Shown piece after piece: positions 1-9,727 of a stretch of 24,911 nucleotides of DNA (position 1 is its first letter; each line of letters opens with the position of its first letter). The DNA is from G963674685 sp964591275 (GTDB lineage Bacteria > Lernaellota > Lernaellaia > JACKCT01). The translations under genes and the position numbers were made by a program. The stretch is from positions 1 to 24,911 of the forward strand of contig CAZQAE010000071.1 of the NCBI GenBank assembly GCA_964591275.1. The letters run 5' to 3'. The notes under the pieces were generated by a model, which saw only the letters and a list, made by a program, of their open reading frames with translations, ran no database searches and was not told where the DNA came from.

Positions 1-2
1 GG

Positions 3-3000
3 AGCTACGAATATCGGGTGTTGGCCTATAACGCAAATGTCGAATCCGCATGGTCCGACATCGCCATGGGCGCGGCGACAGGCTGCACGCCTGTAAGGCC
101 GAGGCCGGTGATGGAATTGCTGTCGCCGCTGTCGCACTTGGCGTTGTCTCGTGACTTTCTTGACGATCCGCCTGATCCTCTTTATCCGCTGACGCTCAAC
201 GGCGTTGGCATTTCTGCTGATACGCACGTTCTAGTTGGTGATTTGGCTATTCCATGTGTCTCTGATGCGCTTAACTGCCAGGTAGATGAGACCGGCAACC
301 CGGACCAAGTGAACGGCTACTGCGCAACCTCCTGCACGGCGGCGCTGCCGGACCTTGTCATGAAGAACGCCGGCACCTACATGGTCCGCCTGTCCACACC
401 CGATCCGGTTTTCAATGGGCTAAATGTTTCCGAGAACACGCTTACCTTCAGCGTTGTCGCTCCTTTGCCGGAGATCACGAAAATATGGCCTCGGGGCGTG
501 ATGCAACTTTTTAATGAGAGTGGCAATCCGATTCCGCAGGAAATCCTTGTGCATGTGTGGGCTGAAAAACTTATGACGAATGCACAGTTTCGCCTGGGAA
601 CGAACTATGCTGAAATCCAGGAACCCGGCATCATTGAGGATCCGGAAACCAGCGAGCAGGAAGCATGGATCAAGGTTTCAACGCGCAGTCTTATGCCGCG
701 CGACGATGCATACGATTTTTCCGTGATCAATCCTTCTCCGGGCGGCGGCGAGAGAATAAAGCCATTCGGCATCAATCCCAGGGTCGAGGATTGGGCGGAC
801 ATCCTGGCTACGGATCTTCGCAGCTCAAGAGCCGCAGGCCCCTTTCCTCTTATACAGCATCGAATCTCCGTCCCACGCAACAACCTGTCCACAGGATTAA
901 AATGGAACGCGGGTGCGGTCATGGGCGGCGATATGGTATGGGCCGCGGTGCGGGACGCAAATGGGAGGCTGCTAACCCGCGTGAACAATCAAGACGCGAC
1001 CAGGGCGATTCCTACTCCTCTATCTTTTACTGATAAAACCTGGCTCGATCTTCAAACCCGAGGCGCCATCGGAGTCTCCGGATTTGTTTCTGATCGTGGG
1101 CCTTTATATCGCGGGGACGGGACTTTTGGAGAAAGGACCGCTTTGACGATGGGCAATGGACCTGACTCCGTTTTCGTTTCGGATGTGAACGGCGACGGCG
1201 CGCCGGACCTGGTCACAGCGGATCGTAATAGCGNNNNNNNNNNNNNNNNNNNNNNNNNNNNNNNNNNNNNNNNNNNNNNNNNNNNNNNNNNNNNNNNNNN
1301 NNNNNNNNNNNNNNNNNNNNNNNNNNNNNNNNNATACGGTTTCCATACGCCTGGGAAACGGGGACGGGACTTTCGGAGAAAGGACCGCTTTACCGATGGG
1401 CGATGAACCTATTTCCGTTTTCGTCTCGGATGTGAGCGGCGACGGCGCGACGGACCTTGTCACGGCGGATCGTAATAGCGATACGGTTTCCATACGCCTG
1501 GGAAACGGGGACGGGACTTTCGGAGAAAGGACCGCCTTGCCTATGGGCCGTAGTCCTTTTTCCGTTTTCGTCTCGGATCTGAGCGGCGACGGTGCGCCCG
1601 ACCTGCTTACGGCGAACTCCGAGAGCGACGATGTTTCGATCCGCCTTGGCACCGGCGACGGGACCTTCGGCGCTATCACCGCCCTGTCCATGGGCGATGG
1701 ACCACAATCTGTTTTCGTCTCGGATGTGAACGGCGACGGCGCGCCGGACTTGATCACGGCGGATTTATATAGTGATACGGTTTCCATCCGTCTGGGAAAC
1801 GGGGACAGGACTTTCGGAGAAAGGACCGCTTTGCCGATGGGCGATAACCCTATTTCCGTTTTCGTCTCGGATGTAAACGGCGACGGCGCACCGGACCTGC
1901 TAACGGCGGATAGTGGAACTTATCCGGAATACCTGGGCACAGCCTCGATCCGCCTGGGCGTCGGCGACGGGACTTTCGGAGAAAGGACCGCTTTGCCGAT
2001 GGGCCGTAGTCCTTTTTCCGTTTTCGTCACGGATCTGAGCGGCGACGGCGCGCCGGACCTTGTCACGGCCGATTTATATAGTGATACGGTTTCCATCCGC
2101 CTGGGAAACGGGGACGGAAGTTTCGGAGAAAGGGCCGTTTTGACGATGGGCGATGGCCCTGAGTCCGTTTTCGTTTCGGATGTGAACAGCGACGGCGCGC
2201 CGGACCTGGTCACGGCGGATGATTATGGCAATACAGTTTCCATCCGCTTGGGAAACGGGGACGGGAGTTTCGGAGAAAGGACCGCCTTGCCGATGGGCAG
2301 TGGCCCTGAGTCCGTTTTCGTTTCGGATGTCAGCGGCGACGGCGCGCCGGATCTTGTCACGGCGGATAAAGATGGTGATACGGTTTCGATCCGCCTGGGA
2401 AATGGGGACGGGACTTTCGGAGAAAGGACCGCTTTGCTAATGGGCGATCACCCTTATTCCGTTTTCGTCTCGGATCTGAGCGGCGACGGCGCGCCGGACC
2501 TTGTCACGGCGGATAGTGGAACCAATCCGGAATACCTGGGCACAGCCTCGATCCGCCTGGGCGTCGGCGACGGGACTTTCGGAGAAAGGACCGCTTTGCC
2601 GATGGGCCGTTACCCTTCTTCCGTTTTCGTTTCGGATGTAAACGGCGACGGCGCGCCGGACCTGGTCACGGCGGATTACTTTGACTCTACGGTTTCCATC
2701 CGCCTGGGAAACGGGGACGGGACTTTCGGAGAAAGGACCGCTTTGCCGATGGGCGATGGCCCTTGGTCCGTTTTCGTTTCGGATCTGAGCGGCGACGGCG
2801 CGCCGGACCTGGTCACGGCGGATGCTGGAAGCTATACGGTTTCCATTCGCCTGGGAAACGGTGATGGGACTTTCGGAGAAAGGATCGCTTTCCCGATGGG
2901 CGATGGCCCTTTTTCCGTTTTCGTCTCGGATCTGAGTGGCGACGGCGCCCCGGACCTTGTCACGGCTGATAGTTATAGCGATACGGTTTCCATTCGCCTG

Positions 3001-3753
3001 GGCAATGGGGACGGAAGTTTCGGAGAAAGGACCGCTTTGCCGATGGGCGATGGCCCTGAGTCCGTTTTCGTCTCGGATGTGAGCGGCGACGGCGCGCCGG
3101 ACTTGGTCACAGCGAACTATAGTAGCGATACGGTTTCCATTCGCCTGGGCAATGGGGACGGGACTTTCGGAGAAAGGACCGCTTTGCCGATGGGCGATGG
3201 CCCTTGTTCCGTTTTCGTCTCGGATGTGAGCGGCGACGGCGCCCCGGACATTGTCACGGCGGATAGAGATAGTGATACTGTTTCATTAAGATATCTCGGT
3301 ATCCCCGGTGACTGGCATCAGGAACTGACCGACTCTTTCTCCGATGATCCCGATCAGCCCTGGCTGCCAAAGTACGCGGAAGTCGGATTCACTGATTTGG
3401 ATATCCACCAAGCGGCGCAGACGATAACGAAGGTAGGCGTACGTGTGCTGCTGGAATGGACTACGCAGCCCGCAGATAGCGTGGATCTTGGTCTGACCGC
3501 GCCGGACGGGCAGATGGTGGATCTGGGAAACCACAGTGACTTCACACCTTGGCCCGATGCGGTGACTCCGACGTCATGGAGGCTCAACAAGACTTTCCGT
3601 GGGTACGATTTCAACGAGGAAACGGGCATCGCGGGCTTGATTGACCTGCATGGCCTGCAACCCACCGACTACTGGACCTTGAGCATCGACAACCAAACCG
3701 GCGCCAGCGCCGAAGTGAAGAACTTTACTGTCCTCACGGATGGACATTTTTAG
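3..3753 (+). CDS. Large FnIII / FG-GAP repeat surface protein, 5'-partial and interrupted by an assembly gap
   Basis: The reading frame is open from base 3 and lacks its start, so the N-terminus lies outside the window. The first visible residues (SYEYRVLAYNANVES) are the end of a fibronectin III module closed by a Cys (TGCTPV). Next comes an IPT/TIG-like region (about 110-800), then 14 visible FG-GAP/VCBS units of about 49 residues from 1113 to 3297. Units carry the calcium-loop pattern D-x-N/S-G-D-G-x-x-D and the signature SVFVSDVSGDGAPDL. The C-terminus (about 3380-3753) resembles a proprotein-convertase P-domain (GLTAPDGQMVDLG, DYWTLSIDNQTG). A 100-N gap at 1234-1333 shifts the apparent frame, but the flanks join in frame, so I treat it as one gene. 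It is paralogous to 3856-9618, which suggests a secreted lipoprotein with an adhesive or structural surface role. The function is inferred; no catalytic motif is visible. Confidence 0.85.
1113..3297 (+). repeat. Near-identical 147-bp coding tandem repeats (FG-GAP/VCBS units)
   Basis: Fourteen visible units of about 147 bp, each built around gggactttcggagaaagg, gttttcgtctcggatgt and ggcgacggcgcgccggac. Long stretches are identical between units at DNA level, including synonymous positions. Two units, around 1912 and 2515, share a 15-bp insertion encoding a PEYLG-type loop and lie 603 bp apart (four units plus the insertion), which points to duplication of a multi-unit block. Unit one is split by the N gap. 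Confidence 0.93.
1234..1333. other. Assembly gap (100 N)
   Basis: Exactly 100 N, the usual placeholder for a gap of unknown size. The left flank ends gatcgtaatagcg and the right flank begins atacggtttcc. The next repeat unit, at about 1469-1491, contains these two strings directly joined. The gap therefore sits inside a 147-bp coding repeat at the same phase on both sides, and its true length should be zero or a whole number of units. Confidence 0.97.
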
Positions 3754-3754
3754 T

Positions 3755-3782
3755 TAGAAGCTAGAAGACAGAAGATAGAAGA
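3755..3782 (+). repeat. Short heptamer tandem repeat
   Basis: Four head-to-tail 7-mers (TAGAAGC, TAGAAGA, CAGAAGA, TAGAAGA) directly after the stop codon of the first large gene. It is non-coding and resembles the short heptameric repeats scattered through some bacterial genomes. Its role is unknown. Confidence 0.7.
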
Positions 3783-3855
3783 CGTTTGGGAGCGGCTTCG
3801 GAGCTTTTCAATCCGACGAAGCCCTGTCGATACCTGCATGGGAGAGGAAGCCACG

Positions 3856-6800
3856 ATGGCATATTTCAGAACACGATCACTCGTTTTTCTTCTTATAGTA
3901 TTCTCATCCATTCTCTTTGCGTGCGCTCCGAACGCAGGAAAGGACGGCTCGTCCGGTTCGGACGGCGCCGACTACGTGCCGCCGGAAGGCTCTACGGCCC
4001 CGCAAGCCCCCTCAAGCCTCACGGCGACAGCGACCGGCTCTTCCCAAATCGATCTGTCCTGGAGCTTTAATTCGGGAAGCGAAACGGGATTCAATGTCCA
4101 ACGCATGGTTGCGGGCGACGATTGGGAAACGATCGGCGGCACGACGGCCAACGTCACGATCTACCAGGATACAACCGTCGAATGTGAAAAGACGTACAGC
4201 TATCGGGCGCTGGCCTACAATGATTTTGGCGAATCTTCTCCATCCTCGGAATCTTCAGCCACCGCCGATTATTGCGAAATCGATGCACCGACTGATTTGA
4301 CCGCCTTGCTGGATGATGCGGAAGAATCCGGCGAACAGCGTGCTATAATTCTTTCCTGGTCGCAAGGCCCCGGCGAACTCCCCGGCGTTGTGACTACTTA
4401 TGAAATTTATCGCAAAACCTACGAAGGAATCTGGTCGGATACTCCATTGGAGACGCAACCCGCGGAAACCACAACCTACACCGATGACACGGCCACGTGC
4501 GGCAATCGATATCAGTACCGCGCACGAGCAGTGAACGATCACGGTGAAGAGGGCGTCAAAAGCGCATTTTCAAACACCGCGACTACCGAATCCGATGTAT
4601 GCCCACTGCTGGAACCGACCAATCTCGTCGCCACGTTGGACCAGGCCGGTAAAATCACCTTGACTTGGGACATTAACGATCCCGACGCCACGGGATACTT
4701 GCTCCAGCGAAGCGAAGTCGAAGCACGCGCCGACTGGGTGACCATCGCTGATTTGCCGGAAGGAACAACGAGTTTCGATGATGAAACCCTTGAATGCGAA
4801 ACCGTGGAGTACGATTACCGCATACAGGCCTATAATCGGGAAACGGCTTCCGCCTGGGTGAAAACCCTGAATAGCGGCAAAGCCTTTTGTGTGGTCAACG
4901 TTCCTGGCGGATTATATGCTGAGGTTCTCGGAGCAGAGGAAATTTTGCTGAGTTGGGTCAACAACGCCGACAACCAAACGGGATTTTACATTTATCGGGA
5001 CGAACAGCTCATTGCCACGCTCAACTTCGATGATCGTTTCTACAATGATTCAACGATTGTATGCGAAACGACCTATCGCTACCGGATCAAGGCTTTCAAC
5101 GCCAACGTGGAATCCGAATATTCCGACACCGCCGTCGGGGTTTCATGGTATTGCCCGGTAAGCGCTCCAACCGGTCTTACCTCAACAACGGGGCTGGTGA
5201 GGCGGATCACGCTAAATTGGACGGACAACTCAAACGAGGAGCAAGGTTATCATATTCAGCGAGCCCTTAGAGACAGTGACGACTGGCGGCACCTGAACGC
5301 CATCCCCGCCGACGCCACTAGCTATGAAGACGATTCCGCGACTTGTGAGTCGGTCGAATATGACTATAGAGTTCAGGCATTTGATGCATACACCACCTCA
5401 GACTGGAGTAATACAGCCGCGGGCTCTTCACTGTGCCCCGTGGAAGCACCCTCCGGGCTTTTCGCTCAACTTAGGGGGCCGCTGGAAATCGAACTGACCT
5501 GGTATAACAATGCCGACAACCAAACCGGTTTCAAAATTTACCGTGACGGTTCGCCCATCGGCGTCGTCGATTCGGATGTCAACATCTACAATGATGTGAG
5601 CGTCGCCTGCGAAACTGTATATCGATACTTTGTCACAGCATTTAGCGACAGCGTCGAGTCCGCCGATTCCCTGGTTGTCGGAACGCAAACCCTCTATTGT
5701 CCGGTCGCCGATCCGACGAATCTCGTGGCCACCGGTGCGGATCAGGATCGTGTGGATCTGACCTGGGAAGACAACGCAGACAACGAGACAAACTTTGAAA
5801 TTCTCCGGCGCGAACTCGGCGAAACTGCGTGGCAAACCATCGCCACCGAAGCCGCCAATACGGAGCTTTACTCCGATACAACCGTGGAATGTCTCCACAT
5901 ATACGAATATATCGTCTTTGCCTACAACGACAACAGGAGTTCCAGCCCGACAGATTTCGCCACCGGAAGGCCAACGGGTTGCACGCCGATTCGACCAAGA
6001 CCTGTCGTCGATACGCTCGCGCCTTCGTCGCACCTGGCCATGCTGGAAACCGAATACTGCGAAGGCGCGGACTCTCTCGGCGATTATTGCCGCAACAACG
6101 ATCCCGAAAACAGGACCGAAGACGCGACCTGTGATTGCGGCGGATTGTGTTGGTGGGATTACACGGATTGCGGCACTCCTTCCAAAACGCTTTACCAACT
6201 GAGAATTAACGGAAGCGGCATCGCCGCTGATACGCAAGCTCTCGTGGGCGATTTAAGTCTTTCGTGCTTGTCGAACGCCAGCGAATGCCAGGCCGACGAC
6301 TTGGGCGAACCGGATCCTGAGCACGGGACTTGCGCGACCTTCTGCGTTGTTGATCTACCGACTCTTATTATGAGAAACGCCGACACTTATATGGTTCGCC
6401 TCAGTACGCCGGACCCGGTTTTCGCGGGCCTGAATATTTCGGAAGATACGCTTGTTTTCAGCGTTGTCGCGCCCTTGCCGGAAATTTCTCGCATCTGGCC
6501 AAGAGGCGTATATCAAAAGGTGGACGCGGACGGAAATCCGATCACGCAGGAATTTGATATTGGAGTCTGGGGAGAAAAATTGATGGACAATGTCCAATTC
6601 CGCTTGGGGTCCAATTTCGGCAAAAAGATTGAATCGGACGCCATCCCAGGCGATCCTGATCTGGTCGTTCGAGTTTCGACGCAGAATTTGGTTCCTCGTA
6701 ACGATTCCTATGGATTTACTGCTATCAATCCCAGTCCCGGGGGAGGAGATTACAGCAGACCATTCGGCCTCAACCCGCTGATCGATGATTGGACAAGTCG

Positions 6801-9618
6801 CTTGTCCATCGATCTTCGCTCCACTCGCTCCACCGGTCCCGGCTCTCTGATCTGGCAACGTGTTGATTTGCCGCGTCTTGTCCAGAGTACGGGTATGGCT
6901 TGGGGCGGAAACGCCGGATGGACGGCTGTTCGGGACGAAGAAAACCGGCTCATGACCAGAATGAGCAAAATTAGTTCATTCGGGATTCTTCCTCTTCCGA
7001 TCGGCTCAACAATGGCGGAATTGCAGGATGATTTGGGATTCGGACCGGATGCTCAATTTGCTGACCAACAAGTCCTGTATCAAGGCGGCGACGGGACCTT
7101 CGGAGCAATTTCATACTTCAGCGTGGGCGAAAGGGCCAGTTGCGCCGCTATCGGGGATCTCAACGCAGACGGCAAACCGGACGTGGTGACATCAAATAAA
7201 ATCACTGATGACGTTACAATCCTATTGGGCGAAGGCGACGGGACTTTCGGCGTCGGAACCGATTTGGAAATGGGAAATTGGCCCATGTACGTGGCCCTCG
7301 GCGATTTGAACGGTGACGGCATCCTCGATATGGCGACAGCGAACAACTACGATGACAATATCTCCATTCGAATAGGCGACGGTGACGGCGGCTTCGGAGA
7401 AAAAGTCGATTTCACGACGGGCATGGCGCCGACCTGCATCGCCATTTGCGATCTGAACGCCGACGGTATGCCTGATCTGGCTGCCTCCAACTATGAAAGC
7501 GATGATGTTTCGATCAGATTCGGCACGGGCGACGGCGGCTTTGAATCCAGAACCGATATTGAGATGGGTGACGGGCCGTGGTTTGTCGCTGCAGGCGATC
7601 TGGACGGCGACGGTATGCTCGACTTGGTCGCGGTGGATAACATTGACAATGCCATCTCGATCCGACTGGGAATTGGAGAAGGATCTTTTGGGGAAAGAAC
7701 GCAATTGGATATGGGGCAGTGGCCCAGAGCAATCGCTATTGGGGACTTAAACAATGACGGCGTTCCTGATCTGGCGACGGCGAATAACGGGTCTGATGAC
7801 GTCTCTGTTCGCCTCGGAAACGGTGATGGGACTTTTACCGCTAATACTGAATATGATGTCGATCCGGGCGAGACAAATCGTCCAGGCGGCATTTCCATCG
7901 GCGACTTGAACGCAGACGGTGTGCCGGATATTGTCACGGCGAATTATTGGAGCGACGAGATATCACTTCTCATAGGAAACGGCGACGGAACATTCGGCGC
8001 CTCTGCGGAACTCGATATGGGATGGTCGCCGGAATACGCCGGGATCTGTGATCTGAACAGCGACGGGGCTCCGGACCTGCTGGCAACCAATGGCAATGAG
8101 CTTATCGCCGTTCGCCTGGGAAACGGCCAGGGAGCTTTCAAAGCCGTCAATGAATTTAAAACCGGCGATTTTTCTGCTCCTGAAAAAATCGCCGTCGGCG
8201 ATTTGAACGGGGATGGAAATCCCGATTTGGCGGCGGTGAACATACTGGCAGACACTGTTTCGATCCTACTGGGCGCAGGAAACGGGAACTTCGGAGCCAA
8301 AACGGATTTCGTGATGGGGAGCTATCCCCGCTCCGTCGCCCTGGGCTTCTTGAACGGCGATTTCAATCTTGACATGGCAACATCAAATTTTACAGGAGAC
8401 AATGTTTCGATAAGAATGGGGATCGGAGACGGGACCTTCGGCCCAAAGACGGACCTCCCGGTGTATACAGACAGTTATCCAACATCCGTTGCTATCGAAG
8501 ACATGGACGGCGACGGCTCACAGGATCTGTTGACCTCCAACTTTTATTCCGATGATGTTTCCCTTTTGCTAGGGCATGGTGATGGAAATTTCGATCCCAA
8601 ATTAGACGTCGGAATGGGGGATGGGCCTGAATACATAGCGATTGGTCTCCTCAACAACGATGCAACGCCGGATATCGTGACGGCGAATCGTTATGACCAC
8701 AATGTCTCGATACGCCTGGGAAATGGAGATGGGACATTCGGTGATCAGACAAATCTGGACATGGGACTGTGGCCGAATTCTGTGGCTATCGACGACTTGA
8801 ACAGCGACAGCGCACCCGACATTGTCTCCTCGAACAGAGATAGTGACGACGTTTCCATTCGTTTCGGCAATGGTGACGGAACTTTCGGCGAGAAGACGGA
8901 CATTGCCGTCGGGGACGATCCGTATCATGTCGCCATTGGGGATATCAATGGCGATGGCGCCCTCGACATAGCCACGGCGAATGAAGATAGCGACGATGTG
9001 GTTATTCTTCTCGGCGACGGCATGGGAAATTTCAGCGCCAGGAGCCGCTTGCTCGTGGGAGACGAACCACGCGGTTTGGCTCTATCCGATCTGGATGGTG
9101 ATGACGCGATGGACATTGTCACCGCGAACGGCTCAAGTGATAATGTTTCAGTACGTTTGTTGGGCATTCCAGGCATCTGGCATCAGGATCTGACGGACTT
9201 TTTCTCTGATGACGCGGAAAAACCGTGGCTCATGAAATATGCTCAAAACGGATTCACCGAGCTTGACGTTCATCAGGCGGCGCAGACGGTGACAAAGGTC
9301 GGCGTCCGCGTGTTTCTCGAATGGGCGACGCAGCCGGTCGGAAGTGTGGACCTTGGATTGACGGCGCCGGACGGACAGATGGTGGACCTGGGGTCATTCA
9401 GCGATTTCACTTCGTGGCCGGACGCGGTGACTCTCACTTCCTGGCGACTCAACAAGACTTTCCGCGAGTATGATTTCAATGGCGAACTGGGCATCGCGGG
9501 ACTGATCGACTTACATGGCTTGCAACCCACGGACTACTGGACCTTGAGCATCGACAACCAGACCGGCGCACCTGCGGAGGTGAAAAAATTTACGGTCATT
9601 ACAGACGGAGAGTTTTAG
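3856..9618 (+). CDS. Giant lipoprotein: FnIII x7, LNR-like cluster, FG-GAP x14, P-domain-like C-terminus (1920 aa)
   Basis: I start at ATG 3856 rather than the upstream in-frame ATG 3838, because GGAGAGGAAG lies just before 3856 and the protein then opens with a lipoprotein signal (hydrophobic 8-21, lipobox LFAC, Cys23). Seven fibronectin III modules span residues about 50-710, most with a Cys before the Y-x-Y-R strand and a closing Cys. Residues 735-772 hold six Cys in a Notch/LNR-like pattern ending CWWDYTDC. An IPT-like region follows to about 1000. Fourteen FG-GAP/VCBS units run from about 1077 to 1769 with GDLNGDG-type calcium loops, enough for two seven-bladed propellers. Residues about 1795-1920 resemble a P-domain. 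It is a tandem paralog of the preceding gene, but its repeats are far more diverged. The location is probably lipid-anchored at the outer membrane surface. An adhesion or scaffold role is inference. Confidence 0.92.
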   Translation: MAYFRTRSLVFLLIVFSSILFACAPNAGKDGSSGSDGADYVPPEGSTAPQAPSSLTATATGSSQIDLSWSFNSGSETGFNVQRMVAGDDWETIGGTTANVTIYQDTTVECEKTYSYRALAYNDFGESSPSSESSATADYCEIDAPTDLTALLDDAEESGEQRAIILSWSQGPGELPGVVTTYEIYRKTYEGIWSDTPLETQPAETTTYTDDTATCGNRYQYRARAVNDHGEEGVKSAFSNTATTESDVCPLLEPTNLVATLDQAGKITLTWDINDPDATGYLLQRSEVEARADWVTIADLPEGTTSFDDETLECETVEYDYRIQAYNRETASAWVKTLNSGKAFCVVNVPGGLYAEVLGAEEILLSWVNNADNQTGFYIYRDEQLIATLNFDDRFYNDSTIVCETTYRYRIKAFNANVESEYSDTAVGVSWYCPVSAPTGLTSTTGLVRRITLNWTDNSNEEQGYHIQRALRDSDDWRHLNAIPADATSYEDDSATCESVEYDYRVQAFDAYTTSDWSNTAAGSSLCPVEAPSGLFAQLRGPLEIELTWYNNADNQTGFKIYRDGSPIGVVDSDVNIYNDVSVACETVYRYFVTAFSDSVESADSLVVGTQTLYCPVADPTNLVATGADQDRVDLTWEDNADNETNFEILRRELGETAWQTIATEAANTELYSDTTVECLHIYEYIVFAYNDNRSSSPTDFATGRPTGCTPIRPRPVVDTLAPSSHLAMLETEYCEGADSLGDYCRNNDPENRTEDATCDCGGLCWWDYTDCGTPSKTLYQLRINGSGIAADTQALVGDLSLSCLSNASECQADDLGEPDPEHGTCATFCVVDLPTLIMRNADTYMVRLSTPDPVFAGLNISEDTLVFSVVAPLPEISRIWPRGVYQKVDADGNPITQEFDIGVWGEKLMDNVQFRLGSNFGKKIESDAIPGDPDLVVRVSTQNLVPRNDSYGFTAINPSPGGGDYSRPFGLNPLIDDWTSRLSIDLRSTRSTGPGSLIWQRVDLPRLVQSTGMAWGGNAGWTAVRDEENRLMTRMSKISSFGILPLPIGSTMAELQDDLGFGPDAQFADQQVLYQGGDGTFGAISYFSVGERASCAAIGDLNADGKPDVVTSNKITDDVTILLGEGDGTFGVGTDLEMGNWPMYVALGDLNGDGILDMATANNYDDNISIRIGDGDGGFGEKVDFTTGMAPTCIAICDLNADGMPDLAASNYESDDVSIRFGTGDGGFESRTDIEMGDGPWFVAAGDLDGDGMLDLVAVDNIDNAISIRLGIGEGSFGERTQLDMGQWPRAIAIGDLNNDGVPDLATANNGSDDVSVRLGNGDGTFTANTEYDVDPGETNRPGGISIGDLNADGVPDIVTANYWSDEISLLIGNGDGTFGASAELDMGWSPEYAGICDLNSDGAPDLLATNGNELIAVRLGNGQGAFKAVNEFKTGDFSAPEKIAVGDLNGDGNPDLAAVNILADTVSILLGAGNGNFGAKTDFVMGSYPRSVALGFLNGDFNLDMATSNFTGDNVSIRMGIGDGTFGPKTDLPVYTDSYPTSVAIEDMDGDGSQDLLTSNFYSDDVSLLLGHGDGNFDPKLDVGMGDGPEYIAIGLLNNDATPDIVTANRYDHNVSIRLGNGDGTFGDQTNLDMGLWPNSVAIDDLNSDSAPDIVSSNRDSDDVSIRFGNGDGTFGEKTDIAVGDDPYHVAIGDINGDGALDIATANEDSDDVVILLGDGMGNFSARSRLLVGDEPRGLALSDLDGDDAMDIVTANGSSDNVSVRLLGIPGIWHQDLTDFFSDDAEKPWLMKYAQNGFTELDVHQAAQTVTKVGVRVFLEWATQPVGSVDLGLTAPDGQMVDLGSFSDFTSWPDAVTLTSWRLNKTFREYDFNGELGIAGLIDLHGLQPTDYWTLSIDNQTGAPAEVKKFTVITDGEF
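7084..9165 (+). repeat. Fourteen diverged FG-GAP/VCBS units
   Basis: Fourteen protein-level units of about 48-53 residues with the pattern G-D-G-x-F-G ... G-D-L-N-x-D-G-x-P-D ... D-D-V-S-I-R-L-G. Unlike the first gene's repeats, DNA similarity between units is low. Some units have degenerate calcium loops, for example GFLNGDFNLD and GLLNNDATPD, suggesting that not every blade binds calcium. Confidence 0.88.
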
Positions 9619-9727
9619 AAAAACGCTTCCGGTTGTAACGAAAGCACTGAAAGTGATAAGAGAGCCAAAGGTTCGTGCAAAGAAAAAAGAAACGCTTCAA
9701 AGACATTCAACCTTGCTCGGAGGCGAA

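Noticed and set aside
1234..1406. Frameshift splitting the first gene in two
   Set aside because: The frame change coincides with the 100-N placeholder; the flanks rejoin in frame.
1113..3297. CRISPR-like regular repeats
   Set aside because: The 147-bp periodicity is coding, in frame throughout, and encodes FG-GAP units; there are no short palindromic repeats with unique spacers.
3794..3823. GGCTTCG/CGAAGCC hairpin before the second giant gene
   Set aside because: A 7-bp stem with a 16-base loop and no T-run; not a terminator, and no riboswitch-like features are seen.
5428..6237. Minus-strand open frame of 269 codons inside the giant lipoprotein gene
   Set aside because: It is antisense to a clearly folded coding region, with no recognisable domain or ribosome site; chance open frame from codon bias.
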